Positions 1 to 8,579 of a stretch of DNA of 64,000 nucleotides are shown here, piece after piece. This DNA is from Arthrobacter crusticola (GTDB lineage Bacteria > Actinomycetota > Actinomycetes > Actinomycetales > Micrococcaceae), in assembly GCF_004357995.1 (NCBI RefSeq), contig NZ_SMTK01000001.1, positions 434,001 to 498,000 on the forward strand, written 5' to 3'. A program made the translations under genes and the position numbers. How positions within the stretch are numbered: position 1 is the first letter of the stretch; every line of letters begins with the position of its first letter. The notes under the pieces were generated by a model. That model made no database searches. It was not told the origin of the DNA and worked only from the letters and a program-made list of their open reading frames with translations.

Positions 1-923
1 TTCCGGCTGAGGACCTCGCCGGTATCCTCTCCGCGGCCGTGGCGCAGTGGGGCCTGGTCGAGGGCGCGGAGGTCACCACCGAGGCGAACCCCGATTCGGT
101 GACCGAAGAGTCTTTGCGGATCCTCGCGGCGGCAGGTTTCACGCGGGTGTCCTTCGGCATGCAGTCGGCGGTTCCGCATGTCCTAAAGGTCCTCGACCGG
201 ACCCATTCGCCCGAACGGGTTCCGCAGGCCGTCGAATGGGCACGGCGCGCCGGCCTGAAGGTCAGCCTTGACCTGATCTACGGCACGCCGGGGGAGTCCC
301 TCGAGGACTGGCGGCATACGCTGACCACGGCCCTGTCCTACGGACCGGACCACATCTCCGCCTACGCCCTCATCATCGAGGACGGGACCAAGCTCGCCGG
401 GCGGATCCGCCGCGGCGAAGTGCCGCCGATCGACGACGACGACCACGCCGAGAAGTACGCCCTCGCGGACGAACTGCTCACTGCCGGCGGCCTTCGGTGG
501 TACGAGGTCAGCAACTGGGCCCGTACCCCCGCTGACGAATGCCGCCATAACCTGGCGTACTGGCGGGGAGACGACTGGTGGGGTGCAGGACCAGGCGCAC
601 ACTCACACGTCGGTGGCGTCCGCTGGTGGAACGTGAAGCATCCACGGGCCTACGCCGCCGCGCTCACGCCCGGTACGTCCCCAGCCGCTGGCCGCGAGGT
701 GCTGAACGATCACGACCGGTACGTCGAGGACGTCCTGCTGAGGGTTCGGCTGCGCGAAGGACTGGGCATCGACCGGCTCGAGCCGGCGGGACGGCAGGCG
801 GTTGCGGGGCTCATCGCCGACGGCCTCATTGAAGGGGCGGACGCCATCCGCGGCCGGGTGCGCCTGACGGGCAGCGGACGGTTGATGGCCGACGCCGTTG
901 TACGCCGCCTCCTGCCCGACTAA
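1..923 (+). CDS. hemW: HemW, radical SAM heme chaperone (oxygen-independent coproporphyrinogen oxidase-like), 5' end outside window
   Basis: The reading frame is open from base 3, so the gene begins before the window and the CxxxCxxC iron-sulfur motif of the radical SAM core is not visible. What is present is the second half of the barrel and the C-terminal HemW region: the TTEANPDS stretch, SFGMQS, the LIYGTPGES loop and the GAGPGAHSHVGG segment with its adjacent WWN. HemW proteins deliver heme to respiratory enzymes in the cytoplasm; true coproporphyrinogen oxidase activity is generally lacking in this branch. It is the first gene of a conserved block running to uppS. A strong inverted repeat lies 80 bp downstream. 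Confidence 0.9.
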   Translation, partial: PAEDLAGILSAAVAQWGLVEGAEVTTEANPDSVTEESLRILAAAGFTRVSFGMQSAVPHVLKVLDRTHSPERVPQAVEWARRAGLKVSLDLIYGTPGESLEDWRHTLTTALSYGPDHISAYALIIEDGTKLAGRIRRGEVPPIDDDDHAEKYALADELLTAGGLRWYEVSNWARTPADECRHNLAYWRGDDWWGAGPGAHSHVGGVRWWNVKHPRAYAAALTPGTSPAAGREVLNDHDRYVEDVLLRVRLREGLGIDRLEPAGRQAVAGLIADGLIEGADAIRGRVRLTGSGRLMADAVVRRLLPD

Positions 924-1002
924 GAGCGCAGGGATCTTCTGATGCCTGACCGTGTGCGCAGCGGCATTTCCTGCGGGCGCTGTGGGGTGGTGCCCGACGC
1001 TC

Positions 1003-1034
1003 CTGCCCACTGACCATCCCTGGTGAGTGGGCAG
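1003..1034. terminator. Bidirectional hairpin between convergent hemW and DUF4870 gene
   Basis: A 14-bp stem with one mismatch and a four-base loop (TCCC); left arm CTGCCCACTGACCA, right arm TGGTGAGTGGGCAG. It sits between two convergent genes, the expected place for a shared terminator. There is no long T-run on either side. Confidence 0.6.
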
Positions 1035-1062
1035 GTACGGCCTCAGCCAGAAAGCGGAACGC

Positions 1063-1482
1063 TCAGCGCAGCGGGCGCAGGTTCAACGCGTACCGGTAGG
1101 GCCTTCCCCGGTTGACCTGGATGCCGGCAGTCACCGAGAACACCGCAATACCGACCCAGATCAGCGCGTTGACGACGGCGAACACCCCGCCGATAACGGG
1201 CAACAGGGAAAGCAGCCATGCCACGAAGGCAAGAATTGTGGGGGGAAGCGTGAAGTTCAGCGCTTCCTTCGATTCCTGGGCGGTAAAGGGGCCGCGGTCC
1301 TTGAAGATCAGGTAAATCACGAGCGACGGCACAAACCCGAGAATGCCGCCGAAATGCGCCAGCGTCGCGAACTGCCGGTCCTGGGAGGCCGTGAGGGGCA
1401 GGGCCGTGGCGGGCGCCCCTTCAAATGCGGACCGGTTTCCGCCAGTTCCGGAGTTCTGGGGTTGATCGGCAGTGTTTGGCAA
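1063..1482 (-). CDS. DUF4870 (Tic20-like) small membrane protein
   Basis: A 139-residue protein with a hydrophilic, Gly/Ser/Asn-rich N-terminus (about residues 1-35), then the DUF4870 core: a helix containing LAHFGGILGFVP, a loop with KDRGPFTAQESKEALNF, and two further membrane segments. This F-x-x-x-x-x-KEALNFxL arrangement is characteristic of the family. Its function is unknown; it resembles Tic20-type integral membrane proteins. The start is TTG, chosen because AAAGGAAG lies about 8 bases upstream. It lies downstream of the DUF3097 gene on the same strand with a 78-bp gap. Confidence 0.85.
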   Translation of the reverse strand: MPNTADQPQNSGTGGNRSAFEGAPATALPLTASQDRQFATLAHFGGILGFVPSLVIYLIFKDRGPFTAQESKEALNFTLPPTILAFVAWLLSLLPVIGGVFAVVNALIWVGIAVFSVTAGIQVNRGRPYRYALNLRPLR

Positions 1483-1560
1483 CGAGTTTCTTCCTTTGCA
1501 GCGCGGCGGGTTGACCCCAGGACTTCCTCTAAGGGTACTTGGTGGGGTGTGCCCGCGGCA

Positions 1561-2415
1561 TCAGGATTCGGGGGAGTCGGCGGTGAGGAAATCGATCACT
1601 TCCTCGACCCGGCCCAGCAGGGACGGTTCGAGGTCGGCATAGGACTTCACACTTCCGAGAATCCGCTTCCATCCGTGGGCGACGGCGGCCTGGTCCGAGG
1701 AAGGCCAGCCGAGACCGGCGAGAATCCCCGTCTTCCAGTCCTGTCCCCGGGGTACCAGCGGCCAGGCGGCGAGCCCCAGCGCACCGGGCTTGACCGCCTG
1801 CCACACATCCACATAGGGGTGGCCCACAATCAGGACATTGCCCCGGGCGCCGGGCAGGGCCATCGCCTCCTGGGCGATCCGCGACTCCTTCGTTCCGGGG
1901 AGGAGGTGGTCCACAAGGATCCCGAGCCGCCGCTGCGGACCGGGATCGAAGGCCCTCACCGCCCCGGCCAGGTCGTCGACACCGTGGAGGGGTTCGACGA
2001 CGATTCCCTCGAGCCGCAGGTCCTCGCCCCACACCTTCTCCACCAGCTCGGCGTCGTGCTGGCCCTCGACCCAGATCCGGCTCGCCCGGGCGACGCGGGC
2101 CCGGGCGCCTTCAACCTTCACGGAGCCGGAGGCGGTCCGCGTCGGGGGCTTCGCCGGTGCGGCCGTGGGGGCGACGACCTTGACCGGGGCGCCGTCGACG
2201 AGGAACCCGTGCCCCAGCCGGAAGGTCCGGCGCTTGTCGCGGCGGTCTTCGAGGACCATTACATGCAGTCCACCGGACTTCTCCACCCGGACGACGGCGC
2301 CCACGAAGCCGCTCTGGACGTCTTCGAGGACGAGGCCGGGCTCCGCCGGAACCTCCGGCAGGACGGTGCGTTTGGGGGCAGAGATGTCCTGGGCCCCCCA
2401 GGCGAAGTCGGCCAC
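1561..2415 (-). CDS. DUF3097 family protein
   Basis: A 284-residue protein matching the actinobacterial DUF3097 family along its length: an N-terminal segment with VPAEPGLVLED and GFVGAVV, a Thr/Pro-rich linker near residues 85-95, then the conserved core with ARARVARASRIWVEGQHDAE, VEKVWGEDLR, LVDHLLPGTKESRIA, VGHPYVDVWQAVKP and PRGQDWKTG, ending in LEPSLLGRVEEVIDFLT. The acidic motifs (EGQHDAE, LVDH) recall a TOPRIM-like fold, but that is inference. The M. tuberculosis equivalent (Rv2375) likewise sits beside hrcA. It is divergent from hrcA across 160 bp that contain the CIRCE element. Confidence 0.9.
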   Translation of the reverse strand: MADFAWGAQDISAPKRTVLPEVPAEPGLVLEDVQSGFVGAVVRVEKSGGLHVMVLEDRRDKRRTFRLGHGFLVDGAPVKVVAPTAAPAKPPTRTASGSVKVEGARARVARASRIWVEGQHDAELVEKVWGEDLRLEGIVVEPLHGVDDLAGAVRAFDPGPQRRLGILVDHLLPGTKESRIAQEAMALPGARGNVLIVGHPYVDVWQAVKPGALGLAAWPLVPRGQDWKTGILAGLGWPSSDQAAVAHGWKRILGSVKSYADLEPSLLGRVEEVIDFLTADSPES

Positions 2416-2496
2416 CCTGATCTCGCTTCCGTGTGCGCCGACGCACAGTTGCTGCCGGTCTTTCCAATGCTAACAATCGTCCCGAACGTACTAGAC

Positions 2497-2523
2497 TTAG
2501 CACTTAGGTGTGTCGAGTGCTAA
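2497..2523. promoter_or_regulatory. CIRCE operator (HrcA binding site)
   Basis: TTAGCACTT, nine bases, GAGTGCTAA. This matches the CIRCE consensus TTAGCACTC-N9-GAGTGCTAA at 17 of 18 arm positions. It is 52 bp upstream of the hrcA start and so predicts HrcA autoregulation of hrcA and probably dnaJ. A possible -10 box (TAGACT, 2492-2497) abuts its left edge. Confidence 0.92.
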
Positions 2524-2575
2524 CCAAGGATGGGGCGCTCCGCCCAATTTCAACGCGACTGCGGAGGTGAACGAG

Positions 2576-3589
2576 ATGAGCGAACCACGACGCCTGGAAG
2601 TGCTGCAGGCCATTGTTGAGGACTACGTGCATACCCGGGAACCGGTCGGGTCGAAGGCCCTGGTGGACCGGCACCGGCTCGGCGTCTCCTCGGCGACCAT
2701 CCGGAACGACATGGCCGTGCTCGAGGAGGAGGGGCTGATCACCGCACCCCACACCAGCTCGGGACGCATCCCCACGGACAAGGGCTACCGCACGTTCGTT
2801 GACCGCATCTCCGAGGTGAAGCCCCTCTCGGCGGCCGAGAAGCGGGCCATCCAGACACTCCTTGAGGGCGCCGGCGACCTGGACGACGTCATGGACCGCA
2901 CCGTGCGGCTCCTGGCGCAGCTGACCAATCAGGTGGCCGTGGTCCAGTTCCCGCGGCTCGGCGGTGCGGCCGTTCGGCATATTGAATTCGTGCTCCTGGC
3001 GCCCCGGCAGATCCTCGTGGTGCTGATCGCCACGAACGGCACGGTGCAGCAGCGGGTCGTCCCCGTCTCCTCCCCGATCGAGGAGGCCGAACTGGCCGAG
3101 CTCAAGCAGCGGATCCTGTCCCGGGTGGCCGGGGTGGCACTGTCCTCCCTGCCAAAGGAGCTCGCCTCCGCCGCCGCCGTCCTGCCCCCGGCCCTCAGTG
3201 CCGCCGGAGCGGCGCTCATCTCCACCCTCGAGAGTCTCGCCGGAATGAGCCGTGAGGACCGCATTGTGATGGCGGGGACAGCGAACCTGGCCCGGTCCAC
3301 AGTAGACTTTCCCCTCAGTATCGGACCGGTGCTTGAAGCCCTCGAGGAGCAGGTGATCATGCTTCGGCTGCTCTCGGAGATGGAACAGGACGCCCGCGGC
3401 ATCTCGGTCCGGATCGGCAGCGAAAACCCCTACGGAGGTCTTTCGGAGGCGTCGGTGATCGCCACCGGCTACGGGCCGGACGCCACGGCGAAGCTCGGCG
3501 TCCTCGGTCCCACCCGGATGGACTATCCGGGAACGATGGCGGCGGTGCGGGCGGTCGCGAGATACCTGTCGCGGGTCCTCGCCGAATAG
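2576..3589 (+). CDS. hrcA: Heat-inducible transcription repressor HrcA
   Basis: A 337-residue repressor of class I heat-shock genes that binds CIRCE and is tuned by GroEL availability in known systems. An N-terminal winged helix (about residues 5-75) includes REPVGSKALV and SSATIRNDMAVLEEEG, followed by the LITAPHTSSGRIPTDKGYR signature and the dimerisation/GAF-like domain ending in GSENPYGGLSEASVI and the usual GPTRMDY segment. The ATG at 2576 is preferred over upstream in-frame starts because GGAGGTGA lies five bases before it and the protein then begins at the family start. It is followed by a second dnaJ 132 bp downstream. Confidence 0.95.
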   Translation: MSEPRRLEVLQAIVEDYVHTREPVGSKALVDRHRLGVSSATIRNDMAVLEEEGLITAPHTSSGRIPTDKGYRTFVDRISEVKPLSAAEKRAIQTLLEGAGDLDDVMDRTVRLLAQLTNQVAVVQFPRLGGAAVRHIEFVLLAPRQILVVLIATNGTVQQRVVPVSSPIEEAELAELKQRILSRVAGVALSSLPKELASAAAVLPPALSAAGAALISTLESLAGMSREDRIVMAGTANLARSTVDFPLSIGPVLEALEEQVIMLRLLSEMEQDARGISVRIGSENPYGGLSEASVIATGYGPDATAKLGVLGPTRMDYPGTMAAVRAVARYLSRVLAE

Positions 3590-3721
3590 CCGAATAGCAA
3601 ACAAGGCCGGATAACCAGGCCGGAAAGCAAGGGTTGACGACGTCGGCGGGGCCCGGGAGCCGGGCACGGCAGGTGCGTCGATCAGCCGAACAGCGTGTTC
3701 TACAGGAAGAGATGTGCAGGA

Positions 3722-4849
3722 GTGAGTAATCACTATGAGGCGCTCGGTGTGTCGCAGGGCGCGAGCAGCGAGGAAATCAAGAAGGCCTACCGGAAGCTTG
3801 CGCGCAAGCTCCACCCGGATGTGAATCCGGGCCCGGATGCCTCCGAGGAGTTCAAGCGCGTCAGCCACGCCTACGAGGTGCTTTCCGACCCGCAGAAGCG
3901 GCGGGTCTACGACACCACCGGCAATGAGAACGGAACCGACAATGGCTTCGGCTCGGGCTACTCCGGCTCCGGATTCGCCTTCCAGGACATCTTCGAGACC
4001 TTCTTCGGCGGAGGAGGCCCCAGCGGCCCCCCGTCGCGCACCCGCCGGGGCCAGGACGCGCTGATCAACGTGCGGATCGACCTCAAGGACGCGGTCTTCG
4101 GCATCAACAAGAAGATCGAGGTCGACACGGCGGCCGTCTGCGGCACCTGTGACGGGACCTGCTGCCAGCCCGGCACCTCTCCGCAGACCTGCGACATCTG
4201 CGGCGGCTCCGGCCAGGTCCAGCGGGCCGTGCGCTCGATTCTCGGCCAGGTCATGACGAGCGCGCCTTGCGGCACCTGCCAGGGTTTCGGCACCGTCATC
4301 CCCAACCCGTGCCATGAGTGCAAGGGCGAAGGCCGCGTCCGTGCCCGCCGCAGCCTGACCATCAAGATCCCGGCCGGCGTCTCGACCGGCACCCGGATCC
4401 AGCTCAGCGGCCAGGGCGAGGCCGGCACCGCCGGCGGCCCGCAGGGCGACCTCTACATCGAGATCCGGGTCAACACCGACAGCACCTTCCTGCGTGACGG
4501 CGATGACCTCCACGTCACCATGAGCGTCCCCATGACGGCGGCCGCCCTGGGCACCGCGGTTAACCTCAACACCTTCGACGGGGAGCAGGAGCTGGCGATC
4601 AAGCCGGGCACCCAGTCCGGGGAGGTCCTCACCCTCCGCGGCCTCGGCGTGACCCACCTGCGCGGGCAGGGACGCGGGGACCTTCAGGTCCACCTCAACG
4701 TGGAGACCCCGCGCAACGTCGACGCCGCGCAGGAGGAACTGCTGCGCCGCCTCGCCGAGCTGCGGGGCGAGGAGTCGACCGAGGGCCAGCTGGCCAGCAG
4801 CGGCTCCGGTGTCTTCGCCCGGCTGCGGGAGCGGCTGGGGAACCTGTAG
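3722..4849 (+). CDS. dnaJ: Chaperone DnaJ (second actinobacterial type, linked to hrcA)
   Basis: A 375-residue co-chaperone of DnaK. The J domain occupies residues 3-67 with the HPD motif at 31-33; a Gly/Phe-rich linker and a central zinc-binding region follow, with four Cys motifs (CGTC, CDIC, CGTC, CHEC), then the C-terminal substrate-binding domains. The first zinc motif reads CGTCDGTC where CxxCxGxG is usual, so its last Gly is replaced by Cys. GTG at 3722 is chosen because the protein then starts just before NHYEALGV and AGGAAGAG lies about 10 bases upstream. The gene is close to rsmE (2-base gap) and probably cotranscribed with it. Confidence 0.93.
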   Translation: MSNHYEALGVSQGASSEEIKKAYRKLARKLHPDVNPGPDASEEFKRVSHAYEVLSDPQKRRVYDTTGNENGTDNGFGSGYSGSGFAFQDIFETFFGGGGPSGPPSRTRRGQDALINVRIDLKDAVFGINKKIEVDTAAVCGTCDGTCCQPGTSPQTCDICGGSGQVQRAVRSILGQVMTSAPCGTCQGFGTVIPNPCHECKGEGRVRARRSLTIKIPAGVSTGTRIQLSGQGEAGTAGGPQGDLYIEIRVNTDSTFLRDGDDLHVTMSVPMTAAALGTAVNLNTFDGEQELAIKPGTQSGEVLTLRGLGVTHLRGQGRGDLQVHLNVETPRNVDAAQEELLRRLAELRGEESTEGQLASSGSGVFARLRERLGNL

Positions 4850-4851
4850 CA

Positions 4852-5601
4852 GTGACCTATCCGCTGTTCTTCGGTGAGCCCGCCGCCGTGCGGTCCGCCC
4901 GCGTGGGCTCGGTCTTCGTCCTCGGCGGCGACGAGGGGCGGCACGCCACCACGGTGCGCCGCCTCGCCCCGGGCGAGCGGGTCGACGTGGCCGACGGCGC
5001 CGGCTTCCGGCTCCGGGGCACGGTGACCGACGGGAGTGCGGGCACGCTCGCGGTCCGCGTCGAGTCCGCCGAACAGGAGCAGGCTCCACGGCAGCAGCTG
5101 GTGCTGATCCAGGCGCTGGCGAAGGGAGACCGTGATGAGCAGGCCATCGAGGCCGCCACCGAACTCGGCGTCGATGCCGTCGTGCCGTGGCAGGCCGAGC
5201 GGAGCATCGTGAGGTGGCGGGCGGAAAAGGCCGTCAAGGGGCAGCGGAAGTGGGAGGCGGTCGTCGCCGGTGCGGCGAAGCAGTCCCGGCGGGCGTGGGT
5301 TCCCGAGGTGCATCCGATGCTGGACTCGGCCCGGCTCCCCGCCTGGTCCGCACGCTTCGACCGGGTGTTCGTGCTCTCGGAAACCGCAGGGGAGGGCCTG
5401 GCCCGGCTCGCGGCCGGCCCCTCCCAGGGCGGGACGACGGCGGTCATCGTCGGACCCGAGGGCGGGATCAGTGAGCGCGAACTGCTGGCCCTGCAGGAGG
5501 CAGGAGCGGCCGCCGCCCGGCTGGGGCCGCACGTCCTGCGGTCCTCCTCGGCCGGCCCCGCGGCGCTCGTGCTGCTGAACCACGTGCTGGGCCGCTGGTA
5601 G
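4852..5601 (+). CDS. rsmE: 16S rRNA (uracil(1498)-N3)-methyltransferase RsmE
   Basis: A 249-residue SPOUT-class methyltransferase that modifies U1498 of 16S rRNA in the decoding region. An N-terminal PUA-like part contains GDEGRHATTVRRLAPGERVD; the trefoil-knot domain carries the AdoMet-binding VGPEGGISERE near residues 200-210 and LGPHVLRSSSAGPAAL near the C-terminus. The start is GTG, two bases after the dnaJ stop, so translation is probably coupled. The same order (dnaJ2-rsmE) is known in mycobacteria. Confidence 0.93.
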   Translation: MTYPLFFGEPAAVRSARVGSVFVLGGDEGRHATTVRRLAPGERVDVADGAGFRLRGTVTDGSAGTLAVRVESAEQEQAPRQQLVLIQALAKGDRDEQAIEAATELGVDAVVPWQAERSIVRWRAEKAVKGQRKWEAVVAGAAKQSRRAWVPEVHPMLDSARLPAWSARFDRVFVLSETAGEGLARLAAGPSQGGTTAVIVGPEGGISERELLALQEAGAAAARLGPHVLRSSSAGPAALVLLNHVLGRW

Positions 5602-5622
5602 GGGCGCATCAGCCCCGGTGGA

Positions 5623-6612
5623 TCACTTGATCTCGATGGTCTTGGTGTCGGCGTATTCCTCGGCGCCGCCCGCGTCGAGGCGGAACACCGCGATTTCGTA
5701 ACGCCCGGGGGGCAGCGCGACCGTGAACTCGTATTCGCCGGTGGTGCCCGGGGAGCTGTCCAGTTCGGCCTTGCCTTCCTTCACCGTTGCCCCCGGCACG
5801 CGCTGGCCCAGTGCGGGCATGACCCCGCCCTTGAGCCTGTCGAGAGAGGTGATCCGCCAGTTCAGGGTGGACGAATCCGACCACCCGGAGCCTGACACAA
5901 CGACCGTCGAGGGGTCACGGACGTCGCCGTCCTGCGGGTTGGTGATCCACACCGGCGCGACCAGGGACGGATCGCGGCGCAGTTCGCCGTCGAGAGCCGC
6001 CCCGGCAGGGCCGCTGGAGCCTGCCTTGCCGTCGACGAGCAGCACCACGCTGCTCGTCTCCCCGGCGCCGATCAGGCCGGCATTGGCGGCCGCGGCCGTG
6101 GCGGTGAAGACAAGCTGCTGGATGGCCAGATGGGCCCGTGAGCTGTGGAGTCCCGGCCGGAACGCGTCCGCGGACAGGTCGACGGTAATGACGTTCCGCG
6201 CGGAGATCGACGTCGTCACCATGGAGGCGGGCTCCCAGAGGCTGTGGAAGTCGGGGTCGAAGGGGCGGCCGGCGGTCATCAGGCGCACCGCGTCGGCGAT
6301 GGGGTCCCCGACGCTTCCCGGTGCCGCCTCACCGGTGAACTCCCGGTACAGCAGGGCCGATCCGCTGCTGTCTCCCACCCAGTACACCGGCAGGATGCCA
6401 TCGGATCCGATCTGTTCGCCGGAGCCGCTGCCCGCTTCGGCGGGGGGCCCGGCGGGCAGGACGTTCGAAGACCCGGACTGCGGGGGAGCCGGAGGGTCGG
6501 GTGTGCAGGCCGGCAGGAGCAGCACGCTGGTGCACAGCAGGACGCCGGCCGCGGGAACGAGGAGGCCGCGGAGGCCAAGGCGGCTCCGCCGAAGGGGATC
6601 CCGTTTATTCAT
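5623..6612 (-). CDS. Lipoprotein with GerMN and Gmad2 (spore-germination-type) domains
   Basis: A 329-residue secreted lipoprotein. After MNKR a signal peptide ends in a lipobox (LLLPAC), followed by a Pro/Ser/Gly linker. Residues about 60-200 form a GerMN-like domain (VYWVGDSSG, LYREF, DAVRLMTAGRPFDPDF, VITVDLS, LAIQQLVFTATAA); the C-terminal 110 residues look like the Ig-like Gmad2 domain (PVWITNPQDGD, VSGSG, EYEFTVALPPGRYEIAVF). ATG 6612 has GGAGGA ideally placed upstream; longer in-frame starts do not. In spore formers these domains act in germination; here the role is probably cell-envelope related, which is inference. It is convergent with rsmE. Confidence 0.82.
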   Translation of the reverse strand: MNKRDPLRRSRLGLRGLLVPAAGVLLCTSVLLLPACTPDPPAPPQSGSSNVLPAGPPAEAGSGSGEQIGSDGILPVYWVGDSSGSALLYREFTGEAAPGSVGDPIADAVRLMTAGRPFDPDFHSLWEPASMVTTSISARNVITVDLSADAFRPGLHSSRAHLAIQQLVFTATAAAANAGLIGAGETSSVVLLVDGKAGSSGPAGAALDGELRRDPSLVAPVWITNPQDGDVRDPSTVVVSGSGWSDSSTLNWRITSLDRLKGGVMPALGQRVPGATVKEGKAELDSSPGTTGEYEFTVALPPGRYEIAVFRLDAGGAEEYADTKTIEIK

Positions 6613-7047
6613 GCTGGGTCCTCCTTCACCGATCGGTATGCCGTGCGCCGTTCCGGTGAAGCCGTTGTGCGGCACGGACTGCGGGTTGCTGCGCCGGTTC
6701 CTGCGGGGACGGCGTGTACGTCAAGCGTTGCACAGCGGAAGGCCGCCGATGCCTCTGAGTCGGTCCATTGCGAGGACTGAAACAGGATCGATACCTAGAT
6801 GTTGTGGAGTTGGTATGTTCGCTCCGGGCGGCGCCCCCGGCGCCCCCGCCCGGCGCGCAAAAAGGCCACCGCCGCCACACCATGACGTAAGATTAGGGGG
6901 CGGGCGAGTGTGCTCCGCCGGAGCTGGGACACCGGAACCGGCGGGATGCGGACCCCGCGGCAGGGGCGGAATCCATACAGCGCGGGGCACCAGCAGCCGT
7001 GGCGGACGACAGCGACAAGGGGCGATTGAAGGCCGTACGGCCGTACT
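6613..7047. other. 435-bp intergenic region upstream of divergent lipoprotein and phoH genes
   Basis: No gene is supported here. A TAAGAT at 6888-6893 is a reasonable -10 element on the plus strand but lacks a good -35 partner. A perfect palindrome GGCCGTACGGCC (7029-7040) sits eight bases before the phoH start and could form a small hairpin over the ribosome-binding region. Nothing else was recognised. Confidence 0.4.
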
Positions 7048-8109
7048 ATGAGCGAATCTTCAACCGGCATAAACGCAGCGGGGCTCGATACGAGGGTGGT
7101 GCATTTCGACTCCGGTGAACAGATGGTGCAGGCCCTGGGTACCAACGACGAAGCGCTCAAGCTGATTGAGGCGACCTTCCCCGGGATCAACCTCCAGGCC
7201 CGCGGCAACGAACTGTCGATCACCGGACCCGCAGCCGACGTCCTGCGCACCGAACGGCTGATGTTCGAGGTCCGCACCATGGCCCTCAACAACACCGTGG
7301 TCAACCCGCAGGTCCTCGAACAGCTCATCACGATGCTTCGAACCCAGAGCGCGGGCCGGCCCTCGGATGTGCTCTCCATGAACATCCTCTCCTCGCGCGG
7401 ACGGACGATCCGGCCGAAGACCCTGAACCAGAAGAGCTACGTCGACGCCATCGACCGCAACACCATCGTGTTCGGCATCGGTCCGGCAGGCACCGGCAAG
7501 ACCTACCTCGCGATGGCGAAGGCGGTCCAGGCGCTGCAGCAGAAGGAAGTCAACCGGATCATTCTGACGCGCCCGGCCGTCGAGGCGGGGGAACGGCTCG
7601 GTTTCCTCCCGGGAACGCTCAACGACAAGATCGATCCCTACCTGCGCCCGCTCTACGACGCCCTTCACGACATGATGGACCCCGACTCCATCCCGCGGCT
7701 CATGGCCGCCGGCACCATCGAGGTCGCGCCCCTGGCCTACATGCGCGGACGGACCCTCAATGACGCGTTCATCATCCTCGACGAGGCGCAGAACACCACC
7801 CCCGAGCAGATGAAGATGTTCCTCACCCGACTGGGCTTCGGATCGAAAATGGTCGTCACCGGCGACATCACCCAGGTCGACCTTCCCGGCGGCACCAAGT
7901 CGGGCCTGCGCATCGTCAACGACATCCTCCGGGGGGTTGACGACGTGTTCTTCAGCGAACTCGACGCCTCCGACGTTGTCCGGCACCGCCTCGTCGGCGA
8001 CATCGTCAGTGCCTACAGCAGATGGGACGAAGCGCAGACGGCCGAGCGCGAGGCGGCCGGCGACGGCGCGGCGACCGCGGTGCGCCGCGCGAGGGCGGGG
8101 ACAAAATGA
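7048..8109 (+). CDS. phoH: PhoH family ATPase
   Basis: A 353-residue cytoplasmic P-loop NTPase. An N-terminal KH-like region (about residues 20-100) includes [18 protein letters not shown]; the PhoH domain follows with Walker A GPAGTGKT (about 145-152), [17 protein letters not shown], and Walker [13 protein letters not shown] (about 240-250), then [10 protein letters not shown]. PhoH proteins of this type are linked to RNA processing and are found next to ybeY. The stop codon overlaps the ybeY start (ATGA), indicating translational coupling. The ribosome-binding site is weak and falls in a palindrome. Confidence 0.93.
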   Translation: MSESSTGINAAGLDTRVVHFDSGEQMVQALGTNDEALKLIEATFPGINLQARGNELSITGPAADVLRTERLMFEVRTMALNNTVVNPQVLEQLITMLRTQSAGRPSDVLSMNILSSRGRTIRPKTLNQKSYVDAIDRNTIVFGIGPAGTGKTYLAMAKAVQALQQKEVNRIILTRPAVEAGERLGFLPGTLNDKIDPYLRPLYDALHDMMDPDSIPRLMAAGTIEVAPLAYMRGRTLNDAFIILDEAQNTTPEQMKMFLTRLGFGSKMVVTGDITQVDLPGGTKSGLRIVNDILRGVDDVFFSELDASDVVRHRLVGDIVSAYSRWDEAQTAEREAAGDGAATAVRRARAGTK

Positions 8110-8579
8110 GCATCGAGGTCAACAACGAGTCCGGTGTCGCGGTCGACGAGGAATCGCTGGTCCGGCTCGGAAACTTCCTGATCGACAGCCTGTTCGTGCA
8201 CCCCGACGCCGACCTGTCGATCATCCTGGTCGACACCGAGGCGATGGAGCGCCTGCACATCGAGTGGATGGACGAACCCGGCCCCACCGACGTGCTCTCC
8301 TTCCCGATGGATGAGCTGCGCCCGGGCACGCCGGGCCGCATCACCCCGGCCGGGGTGCTCGGCGATGTCGTGCTGTGCCCGGAGGTTGCGAAGGCGCAGG
8401 CCGCCGCCGCCGGCCACTCCACCCAGGAGGAGCTGCTGCTCCTGACCACGCACGGCATGCTCCACCTGCTCGGGTATGACCACGCCGAACCCGAGGAGGA
8501 GAAGGAGATGTTCGGCCTGCAGCGCCAGTTCCTCAGCGACTTCCTCGGCCGGCAGGCTCCCCGGGAGACCCGGGCTTGA
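8106..8579 (+). CDS. ybeY: Endoribonuclease YbeY (16S rRNA maturation, 70S quality control)
   Basis: A 157-residue metal-dependent RNase. The zinc-binding motif [11 protein letters not shown] (H-x3-H-x5-H) is at about residues 116-126, preceded by the conserved [18 protein letters not shown] segment. The ATG overlaps the phoH stop by four bases; the following gene starts with a TTG that overlaps the ybeY stop (TTGA). The phoH-ybeY-CNNM-era chain is thus a tightly coupled operon devoted largely to ribosome assembly. Confidence 0.95.
   Translation: MSIEVNNESGVAVDEESLVRLGNFLIDSLFVHPDADLSIILVDTEAMERLHIEWMDEPGPTDVLSFPMDELRPGTPGRITPAGVLGDVVLCPEVAKAQAAAAGHSTQEELLLLTTHGMLHLLGYDHAEPEEEKEMFGLQRQFLSDFLGRQAPRETRA

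Noticed and set aside
2504-5089. An 861-codon open frame antisense to hrcA and dnaJ
   Set aside because: It mirrors the third-position GC pattern of real genes on the plus strand, has low-complexity Arg/Gly/Asp-rich composition and no family features.
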